64,000 nucleotides of DNA from the NCBI GenBank assembly GCA_944389175.1, contig CALXLK010000008.1, positions 40,331 through 104,330 of the forward strand, in the 5' to 3' direction. Numbering within the stretch: the stretch's first letter is position 1; each line of letters opens with the position of its first letter. Origin of the DNA: an uncultured Opitutales bacterium (lineage in GTDB: Bacteria > Verrucomicrobiota > Verrucomicrobiia > Opitutales > Intestinicryptomonadaceae). The notes beneath the pieces were generated by a model, which worked only from the letters and a program-made list of their open reading frames with translations, was not told the origin of the DNA and did no database searches. The position numbers were made by a program, and so were the translations under genes. Of the stretch, positions 29,149-39,403 are shown one piece after another.

Positions 29149-30957
29149 TTATTTTGTCGGCTTCAGCAGGAGGTAGTCTCTCGCTTTGGCCACGCCGCCC
29201 TTGTACGAGTAGTCGGCAGTCGTGTAGTTTGTGACAACTTCGCTGCCGTCGGAATAGCGCGTAAGGTACACGCCGGGGGCAAGCTCTTTGTTCTCTTCCA
29301 TAAACTCGACTTGCAGGTACTTTAGCGGCTGGAATGCGTCGTACATTTCCTTATATCTGGCTATTGCAGCGTCGGTGTACGAAGACGAATAGAACATCGG
29401 GCGCCCGCCGAATTCGATTAGACGCAGATGGTTGGTAGAACCCTTCGGACGATAGCCCTGAGTGAACTTGTCGGGATTGCTTAATACTATGCCGTGGAAA
29501 ACAATTTCCCAGAGGGGGGCAACCCTATCTATCATGGGATTATAGTGGGGCTTGTCGTTCGGGCCGGCGTTGAATCCGAACTTTCTGTCGCCTTGGCCTT
29601 CGCCATAGAGCATTGTGCGGCCGAGATAGTTGACATAGTCGAGATTGTGCAGGCAATGCTCAAAACCGCATTCGCTGGCGGCTCCGCCAAAGACTTTGCG
29701 CGCGTACGAAAGAACCTTGTTTTGAGCCGCCGCCTGTTCCTTGCGGTTTAGCTTGTGCCTGGGATCAAAGCACTGGTCCGGCGGGCGGGCGCTAAATACG
29801 TCTATGTAGTATATGCCCTCGTAGCCGAGCTTGCGCGTTTGGTCTATCTGGTCCTTTATGAAAAGCTGCCAAGAGCGCTCTATGCATATGTAGTACATCC
29901 AGCCGCCGTTTAACGTGGTTACCCTAAAGAGGCTGCCGTCGGCTTTTTTGCAGACGTAGTCTTCGTCCCACATATCCGAGCACGTGTAGGCATCGGTGTG
30001 GTTTGCGTTGCAGCACATCTGGTAGCCGAGCGACTGCCCGTATTTTACGTATTCTTCGAGCGCTTTCTGCCCGCCCGCGCACTTTTCAATGGGCAGTATC
30101 TGCGGGCAGCGCCCGTCGTAGCCACCGCATTGCCAGCCGGCGTCGCAGAAGTGGACGTCTGTCATCCCGGCAGCCTTAAATGCGTCGATAAATTTTTTGC
30201 CGTCGGGGAACGTAAGTACCGGCTTAACTTTGTCTATAACATCAGAGGGCTTTAAATCGAAACTGAATCCCTTGGGCGCTTTCTTTCCCCGATATCCGAA
30301 TATTGCTGTGTGCGGCTCTATGCGGTGGGGCATGGCTGTGGCAATTTGCTGGAGCGCCTTGTTGTTCTTCATTCTCTCCTTGAAAGGCTTAAAAAGGCCG
30401 CTTTCAAGCTTCAGCTGGCGGTATTTGCGCCCCATGCCCGAATAATTCGCATCGTCGCCGGTAAGCGGATAATAGTCTACGACTATGTCTTCATAGGGCA
30501 TATAACCCATGTGCTTGTATTCCCAGCGCGGAAATATGCTATACATGCCGTTGACGGCAGTCACCATGAGCGCCGGCTCCCACTGCAGCCCCGTTATTGC
30601 CGCCATGAAGGTCTCGCGCGGATTCTTCATTCCGAACATCGGCAGCTGCGGGTATACTCTGTACTTGCCGTTATCGAGCTTGAATTTGCCCATCTCGCCG
30701 CGGCCGAATATCCAGAAGCCATCCTCTCCTTTCATCGCCGTGGCATTGTCGGCTATAATATCAAAATATACAAAACCCTCCGGTATCTCTTCCTTTGGAA
30801 CCCTTATGCGGGCCGAGCCGTCGCTGCGCTTTTGCGCGGGAATTATTTTTGAAACTACAGTCCCGTTTTTTAACTTTATGTTGAGTGTGGCGTTCTCCAC
30901 GGCAAAAGCCGCCGACAGAAACGACATCATCGTTATTGCAAGTACAATCTTTTTCAT
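29149..30957 (-). CDS. Secreted DUF5696-type putative glycoside hydrolase
   Basis: 602 residues from the ATG at 30957, which opens a signal peptide (MKKIVLAITMMSFLSAAFA); a start at 31002 adds 15 residues before it. About 260 residues of beta-rich domain are followed by a barrel-like domain. That domain includes DAGWQCGGYDGRCPQ, ANHTDAY, YYIDVFSARPP and GGAASECGFEH. By position the Asp of IDVFS and the Glu of SECG are the best catalytic candidates. This family is distantly GH101-like and uncharacterised, so function is inference. Two paralogues lie at 54.8 and 56.9 kb, but those are lipoproteins. It is 68 bp after an MFS transporter gene on the same strand and may share its transcript. Confidence 0.75.
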   Translation of the reverse strand: MKKIVLAITMMSFLSAAFAVENATLNIKLKNGTVVSKIIPAQKRSDGSARIRVPKEEIPEGFVYFDIIADNATAMKGEDGFWIFGRGEMGKFKLDNGKYRVYPQLPMFGMKNPRETFMAAITGLQWEPALMVTAVNGMYSIFPRWEYKHMGYMPYEDIVVDYYPLTGDDANYSGMGRKYRQLKLESGLFKPFKERMKNNKALQQIATAMPHRIEPHTAIFGYRGKKAPKGFSFDLKPSDVIDKVKPVLTFPDGKKFIDAFKAAGMTDVHFCDAGWQCGGYDGRCPQILPIEKCAGGQKALEEYVKYGQSLGYQMCCNANHTDAYTCSDMWDEDYVCKKADGSLFRVTTLNGGWMYYICIERSWQLFIKDQIDQTRKLGYEGIYYIDVFSARPPDQCFDPRHKLNRKEQAAAQNKVLSYARKVFGGAASECGFEHCLHNLDYVNYLGRTMLYGEGQGDRKFGFNAGPNDKPHYNPMIDRVAPLWEIVFHGIVLSNPDKFTQGYRPKGSTNHLRLIEFGGRPMFYSSSYTDAAIARYKEMYDAFQPLKYLQVEFMEENKELAPGVYLTRYSDGSEVVTNYTTADYSYKGGVAKARDYLLLKPTK

Positions 30958-31025
30958 AGGCGCACACACGGTATATGTTATGCCCAGGCGATTCAAGAAC
31001 AAAATATTTTAATGAATCTTTTATT

Positions 31026-32219
31026 TTAGGCTTTTCTTTTTTCAAGAGGGGCCAACGCATTTACAATTAATGAGGCCGCCGCAAACATTATGCCAGAGGC
31101 CGCCACGCCCGTCCAGCCCCAGTGTTGCCAGCAAAGTCCCCCAACAAATGTTCCAAGCGCCCCGCCGACAAAATACACGCTCATGTATACCGTATTTATG
31201 CGGTTTATCGCCGCAGAATCCAATGCTACCACGCTCGTCTGGTTTGAAAGGTGTATGCACTGCATGCCTGCATCTAGCACCAATATTGCAAATATTATCC
31301 AGGCGTAATTATCGTGGCCGATTAAAGCGGCTAGCCACGATAGAATTATCCCAACGGCGCCTATCGCGGAAAATATTTTTGCGCCGTATTTGTAGATGTA
31401 TGAACTTATAAATACGACAGTCGCGGCTCCGGCGAGGCCGCAAAGCCCAAGTGCTCCGATTATGTCGTCGCCGGCGAAAAACGGCGGCTGTTTCATCTTA
31501 AATGACAGCGTGCTCCAGAGGGCAAAAAACGAGCCGTATGAAAGCGAGGCCCTAATAGAGGCAAATCGAAGATAGGGATATTTTTTTAAAAGGGTCCACA
31601 GCGATTTGAGCATGTCCGCATATTTGCTCTTTGCCGCGACAGCCTGCTGATCCGGCAGTATTTTAAACATCAATGCAAAGCATATTATCATCATAGCCGC
31701 CGCCGCGAAATAGACGCTCCTCCAGCCGAACGCATCGGCCAGCAGGCCGCTGAATATTCTCGAGGCCAATATGCCTACCAGCAGCGACGCCTGGACAATG
31801 CCCACGTTTCTGACCTTGTATTCCGGGGTTGAATCCAAAGCCACAAGCGGTATGAAAAATTGCGGCATTACCGACGCCGCCCCCGCTATCAATGAGGCAA
31901 TCCATGCCGAATAGACATTTGTGGAAATTCCTATGCAAATAAGCGCGGCGGCCGCCACGAGCGAATTTGTCAGTATTATTTTCCGCCGCGAAAACATATC
32001 GCCTAGCGGAATTATAAACAGCAATCCCGCGACGTATCCGGCCTGCGTGAGCGCGGCTATTGCGCTTGCGCATAGCCTGCTGACGCCCAGGCTTTGCGCT
32101 ATGGTTTCAAGCAGCGGCTGGTTGTAATAGCAGTTTGCCACTGAAACCGCCGTCGCAAACGACAATCCCGCAAGCAGAAGAAAACTAATTCCGCCGTTTG
32201 GCGCCAATTCGCGTTTCAT
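31026..32219 (-). CDS. MFS transporter
   Basis: 397 residues with 12 predicted helices. The N-terminal ANCYYNQPLLETIAQ and GDMFSRRK (the loop 2-3 signature) place it in the drug or sugar efflux-like MFS group. The C-terminal half includes SVYFVGGALGTFVGGL. The substrate cannot be predicted. It lies directly upstream of the secreted DUF5696 protein on the minus strand, so the pair could handle the same sugar. It begins after the lpxD terminator, making it the head of its own unit. Confidence 0.9.
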   Translation of the reverse strand: MKRELAPNGGISFLLLAGLSFATAVSVANCYYNQPLLETIAQSLGVSRLCASAIAALTQAGYVAGLLFIIPLGDMFSRRKIILTNSLVAAAALICIGISTNVYSAWIASLIAGAASVMPQFFIPLVALDSTPEYKVRNVGIVQASLLVGILASRIFSGLLADAFGWRSVYFAAAAMMIICFALMFKILPDQQAVAAKSKYADMLKSLWTLLKKYPYLRFASIRASLSYGSFFALWSTLSFKMKQPPFFAGDDIIGALGLCGLAGAATVVFISSYIYKYGAKIFSAIGAVGIILSWLAALIGHDNYAWIIFAILVLDAGMQCIHLSNQTSVVALDSAAINRINTVYMSVYFVGGALGTFVGGLCWQHWGWTGVAASGIMFAAASLIVNALAPLEKRKA

Positions 32220-32305
32220 TTAGAGCCTTTTTTGCCTTGAAGATTAGGGGGAATTTGGTTGCGCGTAAGGTATGTCTAGACTTTCGAGACGGCCTGATCG
32301 CATCC

Positions 32306-32341
32306 GTAAAAACCGCCGCTCCGTTTAGCGCAGGCGGTTTT
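32306..32341 (-). terminator. Terminator after lpxD
   Basis: Read on the minus strand, AAAACCGCC and GGCGGTTTT form a 9-bp stem, with a further inner pairing, and end in T5. A second GC hairpin (about 32346-32364) lies between it and the lpxD stop. Confidence 0.78.
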
Positions 32342-32363
32342 ATTGGGCGCGCGTTCTCGCGCG

Positions 32364-33437
32364 CTAAAAAGTTTTCCCTTTTAGACCGAGCTTTTTTTCT
32401 AATTCCTTTACCCTGTCAAATAGCTCTATTAGTCTGCCCACCAGCACTTCGATTTTGTGGGCCTTAAGGTACGGCCTCGGAGGCGTTCCGCGCACCACGT
32501 ATGGCTTGCCTTTCGGGTGGTCTGCCGGCGGAACTATATCGCCGTTGACTCCGCTTTGGCCACCTATCATAACTCCGTCGGCAATCTTCAGGTGCCCGGC
32601 CACGCCAACCTGTCCGCCGAATACGCAATAGTTGCCTATGTGCGTGCTTCCGGATATGCCCACTTGCGAGACTATTATTGTGCCGCGGCCTATTTCTACA
32701 TTGTGGGCTATCTGGACGAGGTTGTCTATTTTTGAACCGGCGCCGATTAGCGTCTTGTCAAAGCGCGCCCTGTCTATGCACGTGTTGGCTCCAATTTCCA
32801 CGTCGTCCTCCAGAACGACTTTCCCCGTCTGGGGAACCTTTACGTGCACCCCGTTTACTAGTTCGTATCCGAACCCGTCGGAGCCTATTACGGCGCCGGG
32901 CTGAAGCCTGACGCGCTTGCCGAGCTGGCAGTAATCCATTACGACGGCGTTGGGCATTATCGTCGAACGCTCGCCTATTTTCGCAAAGCGCCCTACGTAG
33001 TTGTTGCCCAAGAGCACGCACCCGTCTCCTATCTCGGCGCCCTCGCAGACTACCACATTCGGGCCCAAATACACGCCCTTGCCTATAAGCGCCTTCGCGT
33101 CAACCGTAGCGCTCGGGTGTATCGACGGCTTTATTTCGGGCCAGAGAACCTTCTCAACTATCGCTCCGAGCTTTGCGAGCTCCGCCGAGGGATTGTCGAC
33201 GCGTATAATCGTCGATTTTTCGGGCAGGGCGCCTGTGTAGTCGCGCGGCAACAGCACGGCGCCTGCCTTTGTATGCGGAACTTCATGGGCGTATTTCTTA
33301 TTGCCCAAAAAGCTCAAATCCGAGGGAGTTGCCTTTTCGAGGCTTGCTATGGCCGATATCTCCACAGATGCCTCGCCCTCCACTTCGGGATTGGCAAATA
33401 TTTTAACAATTTCGCTTACCGGATATTTTGTATTCAT
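32364..33437 (-). CDS. lpxD: UDP-3-O-acylglucosamine N-acyltransferase
   Basis: 357 residues. It adds the N-linked acyl chain to UDP-3-O-acyl-glucosamine in lipid A synthesis, so the organism builds LPS. The N-terminal uridine-binding domain is followed by a left-handed beta-helix of hexapeptide repeats ([19 protein letters not shown] and onward). The catalytic-type His sits in [12 protein letters not shown], and a C-terminal helix ends the protein. The start overlaps the stop of the upstream HD-domain gene by 4 bp (ATGA). No lpxA, lpxB or fabZ is adjacent, so this is not the usual lpx cluster; here lpxD is tied to phoH and the pgpH-like gene instead. Confidence 0.96.
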   Translation of the reverse strand: MNTKYPVSEIVKIFANPEVEGEASVEISAIASLEKATPSDLSFLGNKKYAHEVPHTKAGAVLLPRDYTGALPEKSTIIRVDNPSAELAKLGAIVEKVLWPEIKPSIHPSATVDAKALIGKGVYLGPNVVVCEGAEIGDGCVLLGNNYVGRFAKIGERSTIMPNAVVMDYCQLGKRVRLQPGAVIGSDGFGYELVNGVHVKVPQTGKVVLEDDVEIGANTCIDRARFDKTLIGAGSKIDNLVQIAHNVEIGRGTIIVSQVGISGSTHIGNYCVFGGQVGVAGHLKIADGVMIGGQSGVNGDIVPPADHPKGKPYVVRGTPPRPYLKAHKIEVLVGRLIELFDRVKELEKKLGLKGKTF

Positions 33438-35734
33438 TGCTGTTTATAGTCTACTCTCGAGTGCAGCATGCTCAGCAGCGTCCGCGACACCGATTTCTTT
33501 ATCTTTGAAAGCTGTTTTACCGTAATCGGGCACTCGTCAAACTGCCCGTCCGTCATTTTGCCCTTTACTATGGCCTCTACGAGCGTTTCAATGCCGTGCT
33601 TCGTGACGACTTTCATTGAGCGCGACGCCGCTTCGCAAGAGTCGGCTATCATTATTATCGCGTTTTCAACCGTCTGCGGTTTCCTGCCTTCATGGCGGTA
33701 CATAGATTCCTCTATGCCTTCCTCCCTCAGGATTTTGTCGAGCTCCTCCGGGTATAGGGCCTTGGCACCGGCCTTGGCTTTTGCCTTTGAGAAAAAGTAC
33801 GAGATTATCGACGTGCCGTGGTGCTGGCTTATGGCGTCTATTATTTGGCGGGGCATCTTCTCCACCTCGGCGGCCGCTATCCCTTCCGGTACGTGGTTTT
33901 TTATTATCAGCGCGCTCATCGACGGATTTTGCATGTCGTGCGGGTTCTTGTCGCGCTGATTTTCCGAGAAAAACTCGGGCTTTGAGAGCTTTCCTATGTC
34001 GTGGTAGAGGGCGCCGACTCTGCAGATTGTAGAGTTCGCCTTCACCGCCTGCGCGGCCGCTTCGGCGACGTAGGATACCATTACGCTGTGGTGGTACGTC
34101 CCCGGCGCGTTTATTTGCAATAACTTTAACAGGCGCGCCTTCTTGTTGTTTAAATCAGTATAGTCAAGCAGCGATATGTTTGAATTGCACTTGAATATGG
34201 TTTCGACTATCGGCAGCACGCCAAGCACCGCTATGCTCGATATCAACCCTCCCAGGAACGCCGCTATGGCCTGTTGCCCGTATATCATCATCGGGAATCC
34301 GGAGAACATGCCTATCAGCAGACACGAAAATGCCGCCACCAACCCGTATACAACTCCGGCTATTATCACCCTGTAGCGGTTTTGCGCGCCGTCGCATATG
34401 TATATGGCCACCACCGACGAGGCCAGCGAAACCACAAAAAACGCCGGAGGCTCCGCCAACATCAGCGTCGAGAGCATCGACACCAATATCGCCATGATAA
34501 ATGCCAGGTACGAGCCGAAAAGCAGCGCCTGTATTATCGGGCCTATGATGACGGGAATGGCGTAAATTAGAATTTGCAGCGCGGTTGTAGTCTCGTCCCA
34601 TACGCTGGCGTTGGCCCAACCGATTATAAAGCGCTGCAAAAGCAGGTCGGCTATAAGCAGCAGGCAAAAAATCAATATCGTTCCAGGGCGTTTATTCCTC
34701 TGGGTCTTGCTTATTATTATAAACAGGGCCGCAAGCGTCATCATCAGCACGCACAGCAGGAAATTTACAGCCTTTGGAGAGTTTGCTATGTCGGATTCGC
34801 CCCGCTTTTGTATCTCGGCTTTGTAGGCGCGCATCTTTTCTTTTACAAGCGGAGAGTTTATGGAGTCGTTGTCGGCAAGGGTCTCTCCCTCGCGCACCTT
34901 TACTATTACGGGCTTTATTTCGGCACGGGCCCTGTTCCTGAGCATGTTTGTCTTGGCGGCGTCAAACTCTATATTGGGTATTATGCACTGGTTGAATATG
35001 CGGTAGAGCACCATCGCCATATCGCCGCTGACTCCCAGCTTTTTTAGCCTCTCCATAAGCATTTTGCGCGCCGTCGTTTCGCTGACGGCCCGCTTCTGGG
35101 TTTTTGAGGCCTCTTGCGGCGGAGTCAGCAGATCGTGGCTCTCGGCAAAAATTTTGTCGTTATCTTGGTACACGCCGTCGGAGAGAACGTTCCTGACGCT
35201 GAAAATCGCCCTGTTAAAAAGCCCTTCGCGCTCCTTTTCCGAGGCGTTGGCGTATATGTAAGATATGTCCTGGGGCGCTATCTCAAAGTATGTGGAACGC
35301 CTCAGCGACGCGGATATTTCGTCGAGAAATTTCGCTTGTTTGCCGTCCTTTACGCTCGCCTCGTAGCCTATCTGGTTGTCGTTGAAAAACGCAATCAGCT
35401 TGTTGTTGAGCTCGGTGGCGTTGTTTAGAGAGTTTTCGTTTACCTTGTAAAGCGGAGGCACGCGCGCGGCGTTGAGATCTCTGCGCTGCTGCGTCAGCAG
35501 ATCGCTTGCGTAGGAGAATTCTATCGTCGATACTATGTGGTATAGAGTGTTCTTGTTGAACGTCGACGGAATTACCGGCGCGCGCCAGGCAAAACATATC
35601 GAATAGACTATAATCGACATCAGCACGACCACCGACGATATCGCCAGACGCTCGGTCTTCCGCTTCTGGGCGAAATTTGCTATCGGAATCTCGTTGAGGC
35701 GCCTTGCGCGCTTTAATCTATAGCTTTCTAGCAT
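33434..35734 (-). CDS. 7TM receptor with HD hydrolase domain (PgpH-like)
   Basis: 766 residues. One N-terminal helix and a 7TMR-HDED-type extracellular region (about 70-320) are followed by seven membrane helices (about 330-530) and a cytoplasmic HD domain. HD metal ligands are in [27 protein letters not shown] and ISQHHGTS. In Listeria, PgpH of this architecture hydrolyses cyclic di-AMP; whether this phylum uses c-di-AMP is not shown here. The gene overlaps phoH upstream (17 bp) and lpxD downstream (4 bp), so translation of the three is coupled. The phoH-pgpH pairing is common, usually followed by ybeY, which is missing here. Confidence 0.9.
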   Translation of the reverse strand: MLESYRLKRARRLNEIPIANFAQKRKTERLAISSVVVLMSIIVYSICFAWRAPVIPSTFNKNTLYHIVSTIEFSYASDLLTQQRRDLNAARVPPLYKVNENSLNNATELNNKLIAFFNDNQIGYEASVKDGKQAKFLDEISASLRRSTYFEIAPQDISYIYANASEKEREGLFNRAIFSVRNVLSDGVYQDNDKIFAESHDLLTPPQEASKTQKRAVSETTARKMLMERLKKLGVSGDMAMVLYRIFNQCIIPNIEFDAAKTNMLRNRARAEIKPVIVKVREGETLADNDSINSPLVKEKMRAYKAEIQKRGESDIANSPKAVNFLLCVLMMTLAALFIIISKTQRNKRPGTILIFCLLLIADLLLQRFIIGWANASVWDETTTALQILIYAIPVIIGPIIQALLFGSYLAFIMAILVSMLSTLMLAEPPAFFVVSLASSVVAIYICDGAQNRYRVIIAGVVYGLVAAFSCLLIGMFSGFPMMIYGQQAIAAFLGGLISSIAVLGVLPIVETIFKCNSNISLLDYTDLNNKKARLLKLLQINAPGTYHHSVMVSYVAEAAAQAVKANSTICRVGALYHDIGKLSKPEFFSENQRDKNPHDMQNPSMSALIIKNHVPEGIAAAEVEKMPRQIIDAISQHHGTSIISYFFSKAKAKAGAKALYPEELDKILREEGIEESMYRHEGRKPQTVENAIIMIADSCEAASRSMKVVTKHGIETLVEAIVKGKMTDGQFDECPITVKQLSKIKKSVSRTLLSMLHSRVDYKQQ

Positions 35735-36701
35735 TTTCCCTCGGCGCTCTTTCGTAAGCTTCTATGATTTTTGTGACGAGCCTGTGGCGAACCACGTCGC
35801 CGGCTTCAAAGTAAAACAGCTTTATGCCTTCTATGCCCTCGAGCACCTTCATCGCGTGTTTTAAGCCAGAGGTCTTGCTTCGAGGCAAATCTATCTGCGT
35901 GACGTCTCCGGTTACTATCATGCGCGAGTTTTCCCCGAGGCGCGTAAGGAACATTTTCATCTGCTCTATCGTTGTGTTTTGCGCCTCGTCGAGAATTACA
36001 AAGGCGTTTGCAAGCGTGCGACCCCTCATGTAGGCAAGCGGCGCTATTTCGATTACGTTGCGCTCTATGAGCTTTGCCGTCTCCTCGTAGCCGAGCATGT
36101 CGTACATGGCATCATACAGCGGCGTAAGGTAGGGCAGCAGCTTTTCCTGCAGATCTCCGGGCAGAAAGCCCAGCGCCTCCCCGGCCTCGACCGCCGGGCG
36201 CGTAAGAATTATCTTTTCGACCTCCTTGTCCTGAAGCGCCTTCAGCGCGGCGGCCACGGCCAGATAAGTCTTGCCTGTGCCGGCGGGCCCGATGCCAAAT
36301 ACTATGTCGTTTTTGCCTATGAACTTGAGGTACTTTTTCTGGTTTATGTTCTTTGGAACTATGCTGCGCCGCTTGAGGTTTATTACTATCGGGTTCTCGA
36401 ACACCTCGACAATCTCGGCCATCTTGCCCGAAGCGGCCTTTGAGAGCATATTTTTAAAGTCGGGAGTGCGTATTCTTATTCCCTGCTTGCGGGCTTTGGC
36501 AAGTATGTCGAAAAACTTTGCGGCTTCTTCGACCTTGTCGTCGGCTCCCTCAAACTTTATCCAGCCGTCGCGGGTGGTGATTGAGACGCCTAGTTTCTTT
36601 TCGGCAAGCTCTATGTTTTCAAATTGGTTTCCGTAGGCTTCGGCCAATTGTTTGGGATCGTCGTATGTCAGCAGCTTTTCCATTGTCTTATTCGTCGGCA
36701 T
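35718..36701 (-). CDS. phoH: PhoH-family ATPase
   Basis: 327 residues. The Walker A motif is GPAGTGKTYLA (about residue 138), Walker B is FVILDEAQN, and ILTRPAVEAGEALGFLPGDLQEK is the PhoH signature block. The N-terminal region resembles the KH-like RNA-binding part of PhoL/YbeZ proteins, which work with the YbeY nuclease in rRNA processing and stress. The chosen ATG overlaps the HIT gene stop by 14 bp; an internal Met seven codons in (36683) is possible but lacks a Shine-Dalgarno. Second gene of a HIT-phoH-pgpH-lpxD operon. Confidence 0.94.
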   Translation of the reverse strand: MPTNKTMEKLLTYDDPKQLAEAYGNQFENIELAEKKLGVSITTRDGWIKFEGADDKVEEAAKFFDILAKARKQGIRIRTPDFKNMLSKAASGKMAEIVEVFENPIVINLKRRSIVPKNINQKKYLKFIGKNDIVFGIGPAGTGKTYLAVAAALKALQDKEVEKIILTRPAVEAGEALGFLPGDLQEKLLPYLTPLYDAMYDMLGYEETAKLIERNVIEIAPLAYMRGRTLANAFVILDEAQNTTIEQMKMFLTRLGENSRMIVTGDVTQIDLPRSKTSGLKHAMKVLEGIEGIKLFYFEAGDVVRHRLVTKIIEAYERAPRENARKL

Positions 36702-37182
36702 ATTTTATGAGCTTTTCCCATAGCGTGTCCATCGCCTGGGGCAGAACGCGCGTGTCGGCTATGACGGGCATGAAATTAGTATCGCCGTCCCAGCGCGGAA
36801 CTACGTGGCAGTGCAGGTGGGTGGGTATTCCAGCTCCCGCTTTGGCTCCGAGATTAAATCCCACGTTGAAGGCGTCGGGGTTCATGGCTTTGCGCAAAAT
36901 TCTCTTGGCCTTTATCACCGCGTCGAAAAACTCCGCCTTTTCCGCGCCTTCGAGCTTTTCTATGTCGGAGACTTCCCTCAGCGGCAACACTAGCAAATGT
37001 CCGCAGTTGTACGGATATTTGTTCATGACGATGAAAGAGTATTTTCCCTTCCACAAAATATGGTACTTTTTTAAATCGTCGGATTTGGCCATCTCCACAA
37101 ACGGATTTTCATGGCCGTTGCCCTTTTGATCTTTGGGCGCCTCAATGTAGGGTATGCGCCAATATGCGTGCAGTCTGTCCAT
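36688..37182 (-). CDS. HIT-family nucleotide hydrolase/phosphorylase
   Basis: 164 residues from the ATG at 37182, which gives the family N-terminus MDRLHAYWRIPYI; a start 21 codons earlier (37245) lacks support. The HIT motif is HLHCHVVPRW (His-x-His-x-His), where the central His is the nucleophile. PYNCGHLLVLPLREV is the nucleotide-binding strand. Length and N-terminus match bacterial Ap4A phosphorylase/hydrolase-like HIT proteins. First gene of the phoH-pgpH-lpxD operon, overlapping phoH. Confidence 0.9.
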   Translation of the reverse strand: MDRLHAYWRIPYIEAPKDQKGNGHENPFVEMAKSDDLKKYHILWKGKYSFIVMNKYPYNCGHLLVLPLREVSDIEKLEGAEKAEFFDAVIKAKRILRKAMNPDAFNVGFNLGAKAGAGIPTHLHCHVVPRWDGDTNFMPVIADTRVLPQAMDTLWEKLIKYADE

Positions 37183-37252
37183 TTCTCTTCTATAGTATTT
37201 ATGTTCCGCCGGCTTTGTCAAGTCAACTCGGCCGGGCATAAGCATTCAACAC

Positions 37253-38044
37253 TCAATGTGATAGAGCTTTCTGATGCAGGGAGAGGGCGACAGTTTTTGC
37301 AGAATCGCCCAAAATTTGGCAGTCGAGGCCGTACAATTGAGAGACGTTCTCGCTCGTGATAACATCCGCAGTATCGCCAAATTTAAATATTTTTGAATCC
37401 TTAAGCATTAGCGTCTTTCCCGCGTAGGCAAGCGCCAAGTTTACCGAGTGCACGACGGCCATGCACGAAGCGCCCATTTTGCACAGTTTCGAACATATAG
37501 ACATCGTCTGCAGGCTCCTTGCCGGATCGAGGTTTGCCGTAGGCTCGTCAAGCAGCAGCAGCTTCCCTTCGGGCTCGTGCAAAATTTGGGCTATTGCGCG
37601 CGCCAGCTGAACGCGGCGCTTCTCCCCGCCGGAGAGCGACATGTACATCTTTTCCTCAGCCCCCTCCAAGCCCACTATCTTAAGTGCCTCCTTCGAGATC
37701 TTCAGAGACTGGCCGTCCATGCCCCAGAAGCCCGACATCGAAAAGCGCCCCAGCGCGACCGTTTCCAGTACGCTCGAGTCAAATTCCATATTCGTTTCCT
37801 GCTCGAGAACAGCGCGCAACAAAGACAGATCCTTGGGCGAGTATTCGAATACGCTTTTGCCGCCGAGTCTCACGTCTCCTTTTTGCGGCTTTAGGTACCC
37901 GCTTGCTATCTTTACCAGCGTGCTTTTGCCCGCTCCGTTGACTCCCAAAACAGCGACGAATTCCCCGCGCGATATACTCATATTTATGCCGCTTAGAATC
38001 TCGCTTTTGCCGTACGAAAAACTGACGTCTATTATCTCAAGCAT
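37253..38044 (-). CDS. ABC transporter ATP-binding protein (FecE/BtuD type)
   Basis: 263 residues. Walker A GVNGAGKSTL (about 34-43), signature LSGGEKRRVQLARA and Walker B LLLLDEPTANLDP are intact. It resembles the ATPases of iron-siderophore, heme or cobalamin importers. Its start overlaps the permease stop by 8 bp, so the two form a unit. A family-typical substrate-binding lipoprotein gene is missing here and must lie elsewhere if the importer works. Confidence 0.92.
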   Translation of the reverse strand: MLEIIDVSFSYGKSEILSGINMSISRGEFVAVLGVNGAGKSTLVKIASGYLKPQKGDVRLGGKSVFEYSPKDLSLLRAVLEQETNMEFDSSVLETVALGRFSMSGFWGMDGQSLKISKEALKIVGLEGAEEKMYMSLSGGEKRRVQLARAIAQILHEPEGKLLLLDEPTANLDPARSLQTMSICSKLCKMGASCMAVVHSVNLALAYAGKTLMLKDSKIFKFGDTADVITSENVSQLYGLDCQILGDSAKTVALSLHQKALSH

Positions 38045-39059
38045 TTGTGCGGGTCTTTCTCAAAATATACACAAAAAACGGGGCGCCCAGCAAAGCGGTC
38101 AACACGCCTATGGGAATGGGATCGTTGGGAGATACGGCCCTTGCGGTCAAGTCGGCGCAGACTGCAAGCGCGGCGCCGAGCGCCGCCGAAACAGGCATTG
38201 TTTTTCGGTTGTCCGAGCCGCACAGCATGCGCGCTACGTGCGGTATTATAAGGCCTATAAAGCCGATTGTCCCGCATATTGCAACAGATGCCGATGTCAT
38301 TGCAACCGCCGATGCTATTACCAAAAATTGCGTTTTCCTCACGTTTACGCCGATGTTAAAGGCTTGCCTGTCGCCAAGCAGAAGGGCGTTTAAATTCTTG
38401 CTTTGCGTAAACATTATAGCGTATGTCGGCAGCGATATCGCCATACAGACAAGCACCGTGTCCCAGTCGCACTTGTCGAAACTCCCGAGCGCCCAGAAGA
38501 CGAAGCTTTTCAGACCGCTTTCGCGCGTGGCGTACATAAAAAGCCCGACGAATGCCCCGCAGAGCGCGTTTACTGCTATGCCTCCTAAAAGGGTGTAGGT
38601 TGGGTTTACCTTGCCCGAGTCTGTTCCGATTGCGCAGACAAGCAAGCTCGCCAAGGCCGAAAAGGCAAATGCGCATATTTGCAGGGCAAAAGTTCCGCTA
38701 AGAAACATTATTGCTATTACCGCTCCGAGCGAAGCGCCCGCGGAGACTCCCGTAATCGACGGCTCGGCAAGCGGATTCCTAAATACGCTTTGCAGCCCGC
38801 AGCCTGCCAGGGCAAGGCTCATGCCCGTAAGTATTGCCGCCACTATGCGGGGGAGTCTCAACTGCATTACAATCACGCTCTCGGCGCCTTCTTTCGAGCC
38901 TCCCAAGATGCCGAGAATATCGCGCGGGCTTATATCTACGCTGCCCACGCACAAGCTAACGCCCGCGCATGCGAGCGCCAACGCCACCGAGACAGCCAAT
39001 GTTACCTTGTACCTGCCGGCTGTCATTTTTATTGAAATTTTATTTGTGGCGCGGACCAA
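38037..39059 (-). CDS. ABC permease of the FecCD/BtuC family
   Basis: 340 residues with about 9-10 membrane helices. The FecCD signature runs [20 protein letters not shown], then [20 protein letters not shown], and near the end [18 protein letters not shown] and [18 protein letters not shown]. It forms the pore for Fe-siderophore, heme or vitamin B12 import together with the next ATPase. The start is TTG at 39059, with AAGGAG just before it and inside the end of infA; an ATG 11 codons later (39026) lacks an SD. Overlap with infA by 20 bp ties expression of the importer to translation factor IF-1, which is unusual. Confidence 0.9.
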   Translation of the reverse strand: MVRATNKISIKMTAGRYKVTLAVSVALALACAGVSLCVGSVDISPRDILGILGGSKEGAESVIVMQLRLPRIVAAILTGMSLALAGCGLQSVFRNPLAEPSITGVSAGASLGAVIAIMFLSGTFALQICAFAFSALASLLVCAIGTDSGKVNPTYTLLGGIAVNALCGAFVGLFMYATRESGLKSFVFWALGSFDKCDWDTVLVCMAISLPTYAIMFTQSKNLNALLLGDRQAFNIGVNVRKTQFLVIASAVAMTSASVAICGTIGFIGLIIPHVARMLCGSDNRKTMPVSAALGAALAVCADLTARAVSPNDPIPIGVLTALLGAPFFVYILRKTRTNA

Positions 39060-39309
39060 AACTCCTTATGGGCATCGCCCTGGGCGTTTCGACGTTCTTC
39101 ATTCTGTAAACAATTCGCGCCTTGCCCAAGTCTTGAGGAGTCATCTCCATCTTAACCCGGTCGCCCACGGTCAGTTTTATGAAGTTCTTGCGGAGTTTTC
39201 CGGATATGTGGGCGAGCACCTGGTGCCCGTTTGCTATCTCCACTCTGAACATAGTTCCGGGGAGAACCGATACTACCTTTCCCTCGACTTCTACTACGCT
39301 ATCTGCCAT
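39040..39309 (-). CDS. infA: Translation initiation factor IF-1
   Basis: 89 residues: an S1-like OB fold ([28 protein letters not shown], then [19 protein letters not shown]). It binds the ribosomal A site during initiation. The C-terminus runs about 15 residues beyond the usual 72-residue protein and ends FGPRHK, a basic tail. Unlike the common ribosomal-protein context, it sits between tadA and an ABC permease gene whose TTG start is inside it. Confidence 0.95.
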   Translation of the reverse strand: MADSVVEVEGKVVSVLPGTMFRVEIANGHQVLAHISGKLRKNFIKLTVGDRVKMEMTPQDLGKARIVYRMKNVETPRAMPIRSFGPRHK

Positions 39310-39403
39310 TAACTTTCTCTTTTGGGTTTCTGATTTTTTATCTTAAAAAGGATATCTTGGTATCGCATTAACTTATTGTCAACTTTTATTATGTGTTTTT
39401 TGT

